Positions 13,066 through 25,066 of a stretch of DNA of 64,000 bases are shown in pieces. Origin of the DNA: Cricetomys ansorgei (lineage: Eukaryota; Chordata; Mammalia; Rodentia; Nesomyidae); the NCBI GenBank assembly GCA_026225945.1, contig JAMJFZ010003624.1:9446001-9510000 (forward strand), read 5' to 3'. A model generated the notes under the pieces. The model was not told where the DNA came from, did not search any database, and saw nothing but the letters and a program-made list of their open reading frames with translations. The first letter of the stretch is position 1; each line of letters starts with the position of its first letter. The translations under genes were made by a program, and so were the position numbers.

Positions 13066-13838
13066 TTTTGAATAGTTTGGGTAAGGATTTCAGAGGCCTG
13101 GGGAGGGCAGAGATTCCTTTATTATACAGCAGAAACTTAACAGACACCAGAAGTGGGGAATACCTCTTAGGAGAGAGATCCCAATCCGAACACAGTGGCA
13201 CACAAATGAGTCACACAGGAATAGTCCACTGTACCAGCTTTTCAAAGCCCTCATCAGTCCCTGATAGCAGCCATGAGCAGTCTGTCCACCCCGGTATGCA
13301 GGGTTGAATACTATCCTTGGGTTTTTGTGTGCAGTGGTACTTCAGAAGCGCACTGGGAAACACTACAGAAGCTTCTCTACACCTGGGTTAATCTGAAAAC
13401 ACTGATAGTCTCTTCATGGGGTCTGTGGACGGTGACGAGGAGAAAGCGTATGTTTAGTGAGGTGGATGCTTCATACTTCCTGCTCTATTTTAGTCTAGTC
13501 AAGGGAAGGAGCCTACGAAGCACACATCTACAAGATCCCTAATCTCAAGGACCATGATGCAACAAAGCTCATGTCTGTGGTTCCCTGGGGATTCCGGCTT
13601 CACTGGTGGGCAGGTAGACTGCAGAACCAGATGCAAATGAACCTCCTCCAATACCACAGAGTGACTACAACGTGTTTCTCCGAGATAAACTTCTGCTCTG
13701 TGCAAGCCTCACAGCATACTTAACACATGGCTGTCTGTCATGTAATAAAACATTTCACTAAAAGGAATTATTTATCTGTGTTCTGGCCCTCCCTCTAGTC
13801 TCCTGAAAATCATGTTATTGTTCTGTCTCTATTTCTTG

Positions 13839-13841
<3 letters not shown>
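13066..13841. other. Gene-free unique sequence
   Basis: Short overlapping frames only (13068-13705), none with a recognisable motif. No repeat identified. Confidence 0.45.

Positions 13842-13920
<79 letters not shown>
13842..13920. repeat. (TA)n-(CA)n compound microsatellite
   Basis: About 21 TA units run directly into about 17 CA units. Both strands yield Tyr/Ile/Thr/His repeat frames that are artefacts. Confidence 0.98.
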
Positions 13921-13921
<1 letters not shown>

Positions 13922-14337
13922 GTACATATATACATATATAAAACATGTTAAGATTCCATCTCTTCAACTGGCCTTCACAGTAAAAAGAAATGATTAATTT
14001 TTGCCACATGCATGGTCATACATACTCAACAGGAAAGAATAACAAAAAATTAAAATGATCGATATGTAGCATTCCCATTTGAAAAGGCTTATCACAGTAT
14101 TCGTCAAAAGGCAGATGACAAAACAGGAACTTTTCTCATCCATATTTTTAACAGAAAAAGATTTAATAAAACCAAAGTCAATCAGCAGTACTTTGATCTA
14201 CAAACCAGGCAGAGTTTGTAGTGCTACTTTGCAATCAACAGAAGGAATGAAATTCTGCTCTCCAAGAGTTTAAGTGCCAATAAGAGATGAAAGAGAAAGA
14301 AATGGTTAACACATGGGGCAGTGGTGAGATGAGTATG

Positions 14338-14404
14338 AGATGATGATGATGATGATGATGATGATGAAGAAGGAGGAGGAGGAGGAGGAGGAGGAGCAGG
14401 AGCA

Positions 14405-14438
<34 letters not shown>
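14338..14438. repeat. Compound trinucleotide repeat (GAT)n-(GGA)n-(GCA)n
   Basis: Three adjacent triplet arrays change from GAT to GGA to GCA with no break in triplet register. The poly-Met/Glu/Gln or poly-His/Leu frames across it are spurious. Confidence 0.97.
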
Positions 14439-14754
14439 AGGGGAAGAGGATGCTGGAAGGATGCTGTTTGGTGGGATTCTCAGGGAAGAACTGATGGGGA
14501 GGTGTTCTTTAAGCAGAGAGCTGAAGGAAGAAATAGACCAAATCATGCAAATATCAAGAAAAAGGTGTCCCAGGTAGAGTGAACACCAGAAGCAACTTTG
14601 AGATTTTGTGCTAAGGCTGGCTAAATCCTTGGGAGAGTTTTAAGCATAGCAATGCCACCATGACACACAGAGGAGAAAAGGTGTTGGTCACAGAGTTCAT
14701 AGACCAGGAGTCTGTAGAAGATGCAAGTGGGAAAAGGGGACCAATAGAACTTTG

Positions 14755-14885
14755 GAGAAGGGCATGGTAGCACATGCCTATAATCCCAGTACTTGGGGGG
14801 GTAAGGAAGGAGGATTACAGGTTGGCAAGGCAATAGCAAGGTATGACTATAACTCTGTGTCCAGTGACAGAGTAATAACTAAAAG
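14755..14885 (+). repeat. B1/ID-like SINE
   Basis: GGGCATGGTAGCACATGCCT then ATAATCCCAGTACTTGGGGG, with a decayed right part. Confidence 0.75.
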
Positions 14886-16689
14886 AATCATAATAAAAAT
14901 TACATAGTGGAATATGATACAGCTATAAAAGACACAGAAAAGTGTTTATAACATATTAAATGCACAAACAAAGCAGGTTACAAAGGTCTACTTTTATCTG
15001 AGTATTATAGTTACCCAGATATAGAATTTGATGTTATTGTGTAAAACAATTACACATATAGAGTACCAAAGGTAGAAGGAACTGAAGAGTTGGTTGCAAG
15101 TTTCTAAACTGTGGGTTGTAGCCACATACGGAGTCGCATAAATTGAACGTCAAGGGTCATGGGGGTGGGGGAATCTGAAAATAGTAAAAAGTTTATGAAC
15201 ACATAACTAAAAACTAAATGCACAATCAATCTGAGGCTTTTCTGACAGTACACGGCCATGTTCTATCACATGACTTCCCTGCAGCTTTGGTCCTGAACAC
15301 ACAGCACGCCCCCTGCAATGCACAGGCCACACAGCTAAGGTGAATGCCGCCGAAACGGCTGGGTCAGACCTGGGAGCACTGCCTTCCGTGGATTGCACTG
15401 TTTCTACTCTACATATAAAGCTCTCTGCTCTCACGTTCACACAGGTCTAACTACAGAAAACAAAGACTGAATATTTTCCTACCATCACTCCTCAGCATGA
15501 AATACCAAGTTAGTGTATCTTTGGAACTGTATTGTGTTAGAATGTTTGATTTTAAAACTTGCCATTTAAGTTGCTGGTTTGAGTTTCTTTTTTTTTTTTT
15601 AAAAAAAAAAAAAAGGGGGGGGGGGAAGGGCTTTGAATGAACTGGGTTTGGGCTTCAGACAGAATGTCAACAATTTCTGAAATGGCCAGAAACATATTTG
15701 TGCCATTTTGCAGTAACATTTATGCAATGTGGTATTCATAGGCCTGAAAAACACTGAAGATGAAGTATCAAATGTTCAGCCAAGATCTGTGGGGGCATAT
15801 GAAGTCCTGAGTGGATGTGTATGGATCTGACTCAGTCTAAGCCTCGTTGCCACTTACCCAGGGCCGCAGCAAGGCTCACTCTGACACTTACTCCAGCGCC
15901 TAAGAACTCAGACTTCTGCTGATACGTATCCACGTGGGAAATTAGAGGTGACGGGATCGGTGTGTTATTCATAATATAGTACAAATTTGCTGAATTCTAG
16001 ATTTTAAACACTAATCTGCATTAGATGGAAACCGTGTTTGAATTTTTTAAAACAAGGTGGTGTCTCAATGTAGAGATACACAGAAAAGTGCAGAACTTCC
16101 CACATTAATCATGCCACTGAATACAGATAAACATACTACATGTCAGTATACATTATAAAAAAATGTTGATGTCCATGACCTTTTAGAAATTGTAGCAATT
16201 GTACACTGAAATTATCAAGGAAGTAACATGCCTGGGACGCGAACGCTCCTCTGTGATACCAGGAGCGGTTTATCCTCTGCGTCTGCAGGTCTCCCCGCTA
16301 TGACTGTAGACCAAGAGCACCAGCACAGCCTGGTAGAGGACAGACAGTGGGAGCTCCTCCTTTCTATGGTAACTGCACAGCCCTTCACTGTCTGCTCTTC
16401 CGGGGAACCTCCTGTAATTAACCATTCATTACCTGAACACAGCTGTGTTACCTCAGGAAAATGTGTTGTTTTCGCTGTAGTTTACAGGACAACGTCTGAG
16501 GTTCTGAAGCACAAGAAGACAGGCTCTATAGATAGATTTGTGCCATTCCTCCTCTTTGGTGATTAGAAAAGATTCACGAGCTTAGGGAAGGCACACTTCT
16601 CCTCCATTTCAGGTAGAAAGGTAAGAAATGTGTAAATGGAGGGTTTTCTTTGATGTTCTTCCCTGGGCAGAAAAGTTTTGTTTTTAGTT
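14886..16689. other. Gene-free sequence
   Basis: Unique DNA with a T/A/G homopolymer cluster at 15587-15627. The 112-codon frame at 16228-16566 has no recognised domain and no flanking splice or promoter support. Confidence 0.45.
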
Positions 16690-17560
16690 TTGTTTTGGTT
16701 TGGTTTTTGTAGCGATCTGATGTTGTAAAGCAAAATTCAGATGAAGTCCTGGGGAGGGCTAATAAAATCTATTTTAAATTTAAGGTGTTTGCACTTTATT
16801 TACTCTAAATGGTCTAAAGATATTTGAATTTGTTTACTAAATTACATCAAATAGAAAATAGAAAAGATTTGTCACAGGTATAGAGTGCATGACCAATAAA
16901 ATCAAGTTCAGCTATGAGAAGGGGCATCTGTAAATGTGGGGGGAAGCTGCCTCGATGTTTTTATCATTTTATGTGCATTATTTTTCACATCTCAAACCTG
17001 CCGAAGTATGGAAGAATATAGGGCTTCAATAACGGTTACCGGCATGATTTGCCTTTATTACCTTTCTGTTCAGGACCCTTGTTTCCCCTTGTAGCATGTC
17101 AAATTGCCCCCAAAACCATATTATACAGCAGAGAAATGTTGTTCACACTTCACTGGCTATTGATTTACTTTATTTATTGGCACAAAATCAGCTTGAGATA
17201 AACATTTTGTCCCCCATTTCCACTATTGTAAATGGTAGACTGCATTGTAAGGTAGGCAAACCCAAATGCGCGGGGTCACAATTCGACATGGCTTTCTAAT
17301 CAATGTGTGAAAAATTATCTAATGAATAATGGGTTGCACATTTCCACAAACAAATTAACCAGGGTGAGACTGAAACTAATGATTATATTTATCTAATGTA
17401 ATTTCACATCTGTTACTAGTGGTGCTCTTTTTTTTTCTTCTTCATCCATGGTGTCCTCAAATTACAACTTAGCTTTTCAGAAACAGTGATAAGACGCCAG
17501 TTTAACCAGAAAATAGAAAATTTTGTGGAAAAAGAATTCAGATGTTAGTGGCCCTAAGAA
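16690..17560. promoter_or_regulatory. Candidate distal conserved non-coding block
   Basis: A repeat-free island in SINE-rich DNA with paired ATTGATT and TAATCAATG sites, CTAATGATTA and octamer-like stretches. It is about 24 kb beyond the Otp stop codon. Confidence 0.35.
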
Positions 17561-17692
17561 ACATGATGTAATTTTATAAAATTTGAGAATCTGGATATTC
17601 TTGGTCACTACTTTTGTTGTGTTTCAAAGTATTACCTACAGGCTTGCTTTCTTAGGCTGTATGTAAAATTCTATCATTTAACGGAAGAGGGC

Positions 17693-17855
17693 TATGGTGA
17701 GATGGCTCAGTGGGTAAGGTGCGTGCTGCCACGCCTGAGGACCGGCGTTCGATCTCCAAGACCCACAGAGTAGGGGACCAACTCCTCTGAGCTGCCCTCC
17801 AACCTCCACAGATACACCGTGGCACCTAAATGTTTAAAAAATAATTTTTAAAAGT
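17693..17855 (+). repeat. B3A-type SINE
   Basis: GGTGAGATGGCTCAGTGGGT head, GGCGTTCGATCTCC box B, CCTCCAACCTCCACAGATAC body. Confidence 0.9.
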
Positions 17856-18015
17856 CTTGAAGGAAGGAAAACAACCTCCACTTTATCACTGTAAGACCAT
17901 CCTTAATTGTGCTTGTTCTTATAATATTTAATCCTGATTTAAAAGATTTTTTTAAAGCAGAAGCTAGTCCAACTTGGAAAAAGTAGCCTAACTTTAAACT
18001 TAAAAAACAGTACCA

Positions 18016-18178
18016 AGCTAGGCAGTGGTGGTGGCACACACCTTTAATCCCAGCACTCAGGAGGCAGAGGCAGGTGGATCTCTGTGAGTTTGAGGCCAGC
18101 CTGGACAGCCAGTTACAACTGAGAAGCCCTGTCTCGAAAAAACAAAAACAACAAACAAACAAACAAACAATAACAACA
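18016..18178 (+). repeat. B1 SINE with A/C-rich tail
   Basis: GGTGGTGGCACACACCTTTA, GGAGGCAGAGGCAGGTGGAT and a (CAAA)n tail. It carries AGTTACAACTGAGAAGCC near the end, the local B1 variant. Confidence 0.97.
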
Positions 18179-18904
18179 AAACCACTTAGGACATACCTGC
18201 AGCTCCAGGTGTGTCCCAGATGAACCTATTCCATCAGAAAGTACCCTAGCTCCACCCAGAGTAAAGACACCCCCAGAAACCAATTTATACTAAGTATACA
18301 CTTTCAATCATTGTCTCCCCGTCTCTTCAGGCCACCGGCAGGGACTCAGGGGAGTCTCCTACTTTAACACCAATAGCCTGAAGGATAGAGCCTGAGGTCC
18401 AAAGGAATTCCACATGGTAAAGCAAGGAGAGGCTACAGGGGCCACAGCCATCTGCTGCAGGACACACCAGTAATCTTTCTTGGTGTACTTCCTAGCCCAC
18501 ACAGTCTACGGCCTTACTTCTGAAACCAAATCCTTTAATATTCTCCAAGGTTTCCATTACTAGAAAACAAGCTTTGGAATCTGGAGTGGGTCTACAAGCC
18601 TCACTGTTCCATTTCTCTGATGTGGTCTACAGAGCAGAAAAGCAGAGAACAAAGACATGTGTTTAGTCCCTGGAAAGAAAAAGTTTCAGCAGGAACAGTT
18701 CTCAGTTTGATGAATTATCAAATTTGCTTGTGCCTTAAAAATTTAAGGCCCCCAGGATCTTTTATTTATGTTATATGGATATGTGCAGTATTAAAAATTA
18801 AAACTAGTAATTCTCAAAAGTACTCATTAATTCATTTTAAAATTATAAGAATAAACCTACCATATGTGAATATAACTAGCATTTTATTTAAAATAACTAT
18901 CATT
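18179..18904. other. Gene-free unique sequence
   Basis: No gene, and no repeat that I can name. Confidence 0.4.
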
Positions 18905-18905
18905 T

Positions 18906-19070
18906 GGGGCTAGCAAGATTGCTCACTCAGCAGAGGCACTTTCCATGAAGCCAGATAGCCTGAGTTCCATCCCCGGGAGCCACATGGTGGGGGGTGGGGA
19001 GCAAGTTGTCCTCTGGCCTCCGCACTTGTACATACACACAAAATACATAAACGTAAATTTTAATTAAAAT
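18906..19070 (+). repeat. B3A-type SINE
   Basis: GGGGCTAGCAAGATTGCTCA head, GAGTTCCATCCCCGGGAGCC box B, GTTGTCCTCTGGCCTCCGCA body. Confidence 0.88.
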
Positions 19071-19351
19071 AATTCCTTCTTCACCTCCCCTCTCCACACA
19101 AAAAGGAGAATACTGCCTTAGTAGAAGACAGCTCGAATCTTATAAATGAGCCTAGCTTCAATTTGTCAAGGCATACTGATTTACTGAAATATATAAATTA
19201 AATCCAGCCATACGTGCATATGTAGTGGGAAATGAGATATTGTTTTGCTATTTTGAATAACTGCAGATAGTCAGCTTTAATAATAAACAAAAGGCTTCTA
19301 AATGCAGGGTCAGAATCTGTATTCTGGATGTTTCATACTTGAAAGCATATT

Positions 19352-19468
19352 TAAGCCAAGTGTGACAATGCGCTCCTATAACCTTAACACTTGCGAGGTG
19401 GAGCAGGGGAATCGGGACTTCAGAGTCCTTCCTGGGTACATAGCAAACTTGAGGCCAGTCTACCCTGT
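19352..19468 (+). repeat. Divergent B1-like SINE
   Basis: GCCAAGTGTGACAATGCGCT, then TTGAGGCCAGTCTACCCTGT. It leads directly into a GA repeat. Confidence 0.65.
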
Positions 19469-19512
<44 letters not shown>

Positions 19513-19583
19513 GAAAGAAATGAAGGAAGGAAGGAAGGAAGGAAGGAAGGAAGGAAGGAAGGAAGGAAGGAAGGAAGGAAGGA
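19469..19583. repeat. (GA)n-(GGAA)n microsatellite
   Basis: GA units to about 19512, then about 16 GGAA units to 19583. It sits at the tail of the preceding SINE-like sequence. Confidence 0.97.
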
Positions 19584-19832
19584 AATGTTCCTAGAAACAA
19601 TCTAGAAATTTGCAGAAAGGGCATCTTGAACATTATTGAATAGTCACTTAATTTGGTTAGCCTTATAGTTTGTCTAATTTTAAATAGTTACCCTATTTAG
19701 TTCTCTATCATGCTCTGACCCTAATCCACTCCTCAATTAGTAATATTACCAGAGTCAACCCTTGGCAAATTACAAATGAAATTTCATGGTACTGCCTACA
19801 CCAGCAAATACTTCTGAGAGTTTGAGCCCTGG

Positions 19833-20168
19833 GATGGCTAATTTTATGTCCACTTGACCAAGCTGGAGTCATCTGAGAGCAGGAAACCTCAATTAAGAAA
19901 ATGCCTCCATAAAATCAGGGTACAGGCAAATCTGTAGGGCATTTTTTAAATTAGTGATTGATGTGGGAGGGCCTAGCCCATTGTGGGGGTACTACCCCTG
20001 GCCTGGTGGTCCTGTGTGCAGACTGAGCAAGCCATAAGGAGTAAGCCAATAGCAGCACATCTCCATGGCCTCTGCATCAGCTCCCTGACTCCTGGTTCTG
20101 GCCTGATTTGATTGCCTGCGTTGGCTTCCCTAGATAGAGTGCAATTCAAGATTATATATATATATATA

Positions 20169-20239
<71 letters not shown>

Positions 20240-20385
20240 ATGTGTGTGTGTATGTATGCATATATATATATACATATATGCATACATACACACACACACA
20301 CACACACATATGCACCAAATAAACCTTTTCCTCCCCAAGTTGCCTTTGGTAAAGTTGTTTCATCACAGCAAACCTCTCAGTAATG
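19833..20385 (+). mobile_element. URR1-like rodent non-autonomous DNA transposon, interrupted by microsatellite
   Basis: CACTTGACCAAGCTGGAGTC, ATCTGAGAGCAGGAAACCTC, then TTAGTGATTGATGTGGGAGG and the end CCTCCCCAAGTTGCCTTTGG match a common rodent repeat I know as URR1 (name from memory). A TA/TATATG/CA array occupies 20152-20308. Confidence 0.75.
20152..20308. repeat. (TA)n-(TATATG)n-(TG)n-(CA)n microsatellite
   Basis: Hexamer TGTATA units are flanked by TA and TG/CA runs. The region is close to self-complementary around 20232-20305. Long Tyr/Met/His repeat frames across it are spurious. Confidence 0.97.
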
Positions 20386-20479
20386 AAGAGGAAAAGGAAA
20401 TTCTCATTTTCACTAGATAGTATACACGCCTCTATGTACTCTGTCTCTATTAGAATGCAATGATATTATATACCCCTCT

Positions 20480-20604
20480 ATATTAGAATGCAATGCACCC
20501 TGAGACAGGGGCTTGGTTTTCGTTTGTGACTTTATCCTTAGTTCACAGAACAGCACCTGGCTCATAACGGGCACTCAACAAATATTTACTGAGTGAACGT
20601 GTAC
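20480..20604 (+). repeat. L2-type LINE 3' end
   Basis: CAGCACCTGGCTCATAACGG, then GCACTCAACAAATATTTACT and TGAATGAA-like end. This is the hallmark L2 terminus. Confidence 0.65.
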
Positions 20605-21290
20605 CGTGTGAGCCTATTCACAGAATAAGCTTCAAGTGATGTAACCGATCACTTTATAAACATGTCCAGATGAGTGCCTCCATCTTAATAATCTCTTGGA
20701 GAGACTAGAAACATTTCTAATGGCGCTGCAGCTATTGATCAGTATTTTTAACATAAAGGAGGGGGTGATGATTAGTGTACTACCCTTGGGTTCTAGAATA
20801 TTTCAGCCTGAATTATGGTTTCAGCAATTACCACCAAACGACATAAAATTGGGCAATGACAAGGGAATGAGCCCATGCCTGACACTGCAGGGTGAGCCAG
20901 GAACAGGAGATTGGAGAGCCTGGAGATGACTCCTGATGATATTCTGCTGTGCTTCACAATAACCAGAGAGAAAATACTGATACATGTTAAAATGCAAACT
21001 GAAAGTCATCATGCTATGAAGGAAGCCCAGATTACTACACTGCAGTATCCCTTTACTGGCATTCTAGAAAAGACAAGATTTAAACAGGGCCCTGAACAGA
21101 TGAGGAGTGGAGAACAGGACGAAAGGACTGATAACAAGGGACCTGACAGGACGTCGGGGGTGACAGGCACACTCTATGTTAGTACGGTGGTAGTTATGTG
21201 GCTGTGTTTGTCAAAACTCAGAAATAATTCATCAATGGTGTGTGTTTTGTCTTCACTTAAATCAGCTGGAGTTTTAAAGGCCATACAGGG
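20605..21290. other. Gene-free unique sequence
   Basis: A 205-codon frame (20911-21528) begins here but continues through a B3 element and (CA)n, so it is not a gene. Confidence 0.55.
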
Positions 21291-21292
21291 AA

Positions 21293-21459
21293 CTGGAGAA
21301 ATGGCTCAGCAGTCAAGCAAGAGTACTGCTCTTTCAGAAGCCCTAAGTTCAGTCCCAGCACTCACACTGAGCACCTCACAACTGTCTTTAATTCCAGTTC
21401 CAGGGGATCCGAGATCCTCTCCTGCAATCTGTAAGTATCTGCAGTTATGTGCACATACC

Positions 21460-21498
<39 letters not shown>

Positions 21499-21526
21499 CT
21501 AATTACAAATAAAATAAATCTATTTT
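21293..21526 (+). repeat. B3-type SINE with (CA)n
   Basis: GGAACTGGAGAAATGGCTCA head, AAGTTCAGTCCCAGCACTCA box B, CCAGTTCCAGGGGATCCGAG body, (CA)n at 21462-21496 and an AAATAAAATAAATCT tail. Confidence 0.92.
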
Positions 21527-21689
21527 AAAGACATGGAAACGGGGTTCACTAAGGTTCTTGAAGTTCGTAAGGATGGTCAGGGGTATGCTCCCCTTTAAGA
21601 CAAAGGAACAGTAACTGAAGAATAGGATGGAGGTGTAGGCTGACAGCAAAGTGGGAATAACACTATTGCCTAAAATACTTTTTGAAATT

Positions 21690-22050
21690 GCATCTTACTT
21701 TTCTATTGCTGTGACGAAACACCACGCCATGGCAACTTACACTAGAAAGAGTTCCCTGGGGACTTACAGTTTCAGCGGGTCAGAGTCCATGACCCACCGC
21801 CACTGTGAGGAACGTGGTAGTCAGGCTGGTGCTGGAGCGGTAGCTAAGAGCTTACATCTTGATCCACAAGCACAAGGCAGGAAGAGCTGAGCAGGAGTGA
21901 CTTTTGAAATCTCAAAGCCAGTCTCCAGTAGCACACCTCCTCCAACAGGGTCCCACCTCCTAACCCTTCCAAAACAGTTCTACCAACTGGGAACCAAGTA
22001 TTCAGACCTAGGAGCCTGTGGGGCAATTCTCACTCAAACTGCCACAAACT
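21690..22050. mobile_element. Rodent interspersed repeat of uncertain class
   Basis: TTCTATTGCTGTGACGAAAC at one end and CACACCTCCTCCAACAGGGTC/CACTCAAACTGCCACAA toward the other match a repeat frequent in rodent genomes. Another copy is at 32480-32790. I am not sure of its family name. Confidence 0.6.
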
Positions 22051-22934
22051 GTCATGAAGAAATTTTTAGAATAAAAACTTGACCCTTCATTGAATTTATG
22101 TCAATCAAGACATACATTCTGAAATGAGATTAATTACAACTAAAATAAGTCTGAAAGTTAGAAATAATTTTACTTTAGCTTCCGGCAATCAGTCAGTTGC
22201 TTTTGACTTTGAAAGTTCAAAAAGTTGCCTTATTTGGGAAAAAAATCACAGAATGCTATATATTTCCTCAAAGTCCTCATTAGAGGAGGTTGCAAGGCTG
22301 TTAATACAGTAGAGGTTATAGCCATGCAGAGTGTTAAATTCGTCATAGGCTCCCTAGCACAGTCAATGCAGTAAAACTACGAAGAGCGTAGTGAGCGGGA
22401 CGCACACAGTCTGAAGGCACTCCCAAAGCCCTCAGCACGCGTCTGCACTTGGGATTTTAGAGGGAATGACTGTTTCTTTAGTATGAAGCCACTTTTCTCA
22501 ACAGTGCCTTGTCTCAAGTTTAATGTTTCATCTCCTCTTGACTTTGAATCTCTTCCTTGAAGACTTAGAACAAAATAAAGTTTTTTTAAATCCTTCTCAG
22601 CTATTTTTTTTCAAGGACTGAAGCTTTGAAAGTCACCCTTAGTTACTGACAACCTGGAGTCCTCATTAAGTTGCTGTTCAGAATATAATTTGTTAAACTT
22701 CCTGAGGACAATTTTGCACTATCAAAAAATTTAAAATGCAAAATTCTAGCCTACCTCTAAGAATTAATCAACAAATATATGACATGATAATTGTTTAAGA
22801 TTATATACTGCTGAATAATTATAGGAAGGAGACCAAAAACAACCTAAATGCTCATAAATAGTAGCCTTAAGAATTATACTATATACATACAACTGCAAAA
22901 ATGTAAGAAAGTCTTTTATGTACTAATGTGGAAA
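22051..22934. other. Gene-free unique sequence
   Basis: AT-rich, with no recognised gene or repeat. Confidence 0.4.
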
Positions 22935-23062
22935 ACTCAGTGCCTGGCGTGCTGGTATACATCTATGATTTTAGCTATTTCAGAAGCTAACGCAAGAGGA
23001 TCCCAAGATCAAGGCCAGCCTTCGCACTTAAAAGACCCTTTCCCAAACAACAAAAAATTTTT
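22935..23062 (+). repeat. Divergent ID/B1-type SINE
   Basis: TGCCTGGCGTGCTGGTATAC, then AAGATCAAGGCCAGCCTTCG and an A-rich tail. Confidence 0.7.
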
Positions 23063-23327
23063 TTTAATTTAAGGACAATGGGAAAGCTGGGAATACAGCA
23101 CAGTGAAAAGGCACTGACTTAGCATATGCCAAAAAAAATAGAAGATGAAATCTTAAACATATGTCACATGAAAACGTAATGCACAGAATGGCAGAATGGA
23201 GTGTTACTGCTTATGTAAACAAACAGAGGAGAGAATACACATCACATTTGTTTATGCTATACCCTTATTTATACCTTTGGAATGCACAGGAAAGCAGAAA
23301 GAATAACTAACTTGAATAATAATTCCG

Positions 23328-23460
23328 CCTGCATGGTGACACACGCCTTTAATCCCAGCACTTGGGAGGCAGAGGCAAGTTCAAGGCAAGTTTGTTCTAC
23401 ACAGCGAGGTCCAGGGTGACTGGAGTTACATGCTGAGATCCTGTCTCAAAAAATAAATCA
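23328..23460 (+). repeat. B1 SINE
   Basis: GCATGGTGACACACGCCTTT, GGGAGGCAGAGGCAAGTTCA, GATCCTGTCTCAAAAAATAA. Confidence 0.92.
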
Positions 23461-24130
23461 ATTCAATGAATTTTTTAAAAGTGTTTAGGGGGGTACATGA
23501 AATTGAGTGGGTGGAGACGTAGGGGAGGATCTGGGAGGAGTTCAGGAGAATGAACAGATTAAAATTGTATACAATTTTTACAGAATTAAAAAATTATTTT
23601 TAAAAATCAATGATAAAATACACATAAAAATAAATCGTCCCATTTTCCCCATCTCTAAGAGGATCCTTCAACCGTATCTTTTCACATGATTCTTTTCATC
23701 TTACTAACTGGAATTCATTAACCCCTAAACCGTAATTCCCTGTTTTCCTCCTGGGCCCTGGTAATCCCTCTTCTACTTCCTGTCTGTATGAGTCTTACAA
23801 CTGTACCTTCCTCCATATAAGCAGAATCATGGGACACTGTCCAATGTTCTCAAGGTTCTTCTGTGTTGTAGCATGCATCAGAATTATGTATGTATACATG
23901 TGTGGGGTGGGGGAGGGTGTAAATGCACACTGCATTTGGTTTATCTTTTTATCTTATTCATTGACGAACACTAAGGGCTATTTTTGCCTTTTGCTTGCTG
24001 TGAACAAATTCTGCTTGTGGTGTACAAACGTCTCATCAAGGTCCTGCCTTTGAACCTGTTGAGTGTACATCCATATGTGGAACTGCTGGGCCATGTGGTA
24101 ATTCTATTTGTAATAGTTATAACAACACCA

Positions 24131-24356
24131 TGCTGGGCTTGGGAGATGGCTCAGCAGTAAAGAGCCCTGACTGCTCTTCCGGAGCTCCTGAATTCAATAC
24201 CCAGCACCCACATGTCAGCTCACACTCATCTATAACAGTAGTCCCAAAATGGACCCAATGCCCTCTTCTGGGGTACAGATGTACATGCCTCTTCTGGGGT
24301 ACAGATATACATGCAGATAAAATACCCATATACAAAAAATACATAAATAAATCTTT
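24131..24356 (+). repeat. B3-type SINE with internal 26-bp tandem duplication
   Basis: GGGCTTGGGAGATGGCTCAG head and AATACCCAGCACCCACATG. A 26-bp unit occurs twice in tandem (24262-24287, 24288-24313) with one mismatch. Confidence 0.92.
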
Positions 24357-24360
24357 AGGC

Positions 24361-24472
24361 CCATGATGCTGCACACCTTTAATCCCAGCACTCAGGAGAC
24401 ATAGGCAGGCAGATCTCTGTGAGTTTGAGGCCAGCCTGGTCTACAGAGTGAGTTCCAGGACAGCCACTGCTG
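24361..24472 (+). repeat. B1 SINE (3'-truncated)
   Basis: CACACCTTTAATCCCAGCAC, then GCCAGCCTGGTCTACAGAGT, ending at GGACAGCCA. Confidence 0.95.
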
Positions 24473-24957
24473 TGTTGTGGCTCCACTGTGTCATACTACT
24501 ACCTATAGTATAGTACACAAACTTCTAGTTTCTCCATGTCCTTGCCAGCACTAATGATTTTTCTATTGTGCTGACAGTCACTGCTCCCTTGACATCACTA
24601 TGGTTTTGACTTTAATTTCCTTAATAGTGTTCCCTTTGGTTTTATCAAAAGAACATACATGCTAACATATAGAGTGCCTGTCAGCCAAAGATGAGATACT
24701 TTGGTCATAAAAAAGTAATTAGTAAAACTGACTGATGTACACTAAGTAAATGCTCTGAGTTTATGACACTGAAAATAAGACACCACCTCACTGAGCCTCG
24801 CTGAAGGTAAGCAGGGTACACATTACTCTTTAAAAAGTGGTAGTTAAAAAGCAAAAATTAGCTGTATGTCCTGCTGTCCCATAACAACATACACTTTTGG
24901 ATAGACAAATATTCCTAGCTGATGAAAGACGGAAGTTCTTTGCCAAAGTGTATTAGT

Positions 24958-25066
24958 AGTGGGCCACTGTGACACACAGCTACAACCACAGCACTCAAGG
25001 AGCAGAGGTGTAAGAAGCAAGAGTTTAAGACCAGCCTGGGCTGAATAGATAGCAGAATACTGGCTA
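24958..25066 (+). repeat. Divergent B1/B4-type SINE
   Basis: GTGGGCCACTGTGACACACA, then GTTTAAGACCAGCCTGGGCT. Confidence 0.65.

Larger units (their letters stand above)
23700..24640 (+). repeat. Ancient L1 (L1M-type) 3' relic, split by SINEs
   Basis: GGAACTGCTGGGCCATGTGG followed later by CTAGTTTCTCCATGTCCTTG and CCAGCACTAATG follow the order of old mammalian L1 3' sequence. A B3 (24131-24356) and a B1 (24361-24472) interrupt it, dating it as older than both. Confidence 0.65.

Noticed and set aside
14235..14582. Poly-Leu/poly-His and poly-Met/Glu/Gln frames
   Set aside because: Translation of the compound trinucleotide repeat in non-coding DNA.
16228..16566. 112-codon plus-strand frame of mixed composition
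   Set aside because: No recognised domain or exon context; similar lengths occur by chance in 64 kb.
19973..20420. Tyr/Ile/Met/His-repeat frames of about 100-120 codons
   Set aside because: Translation of a TA/TATATG/CA microsatellite.
20911..21528. 205-codon plus-strand frame
   Set aside because: It runs through a B3 SINE and a (CA)n tract, so it is chance.
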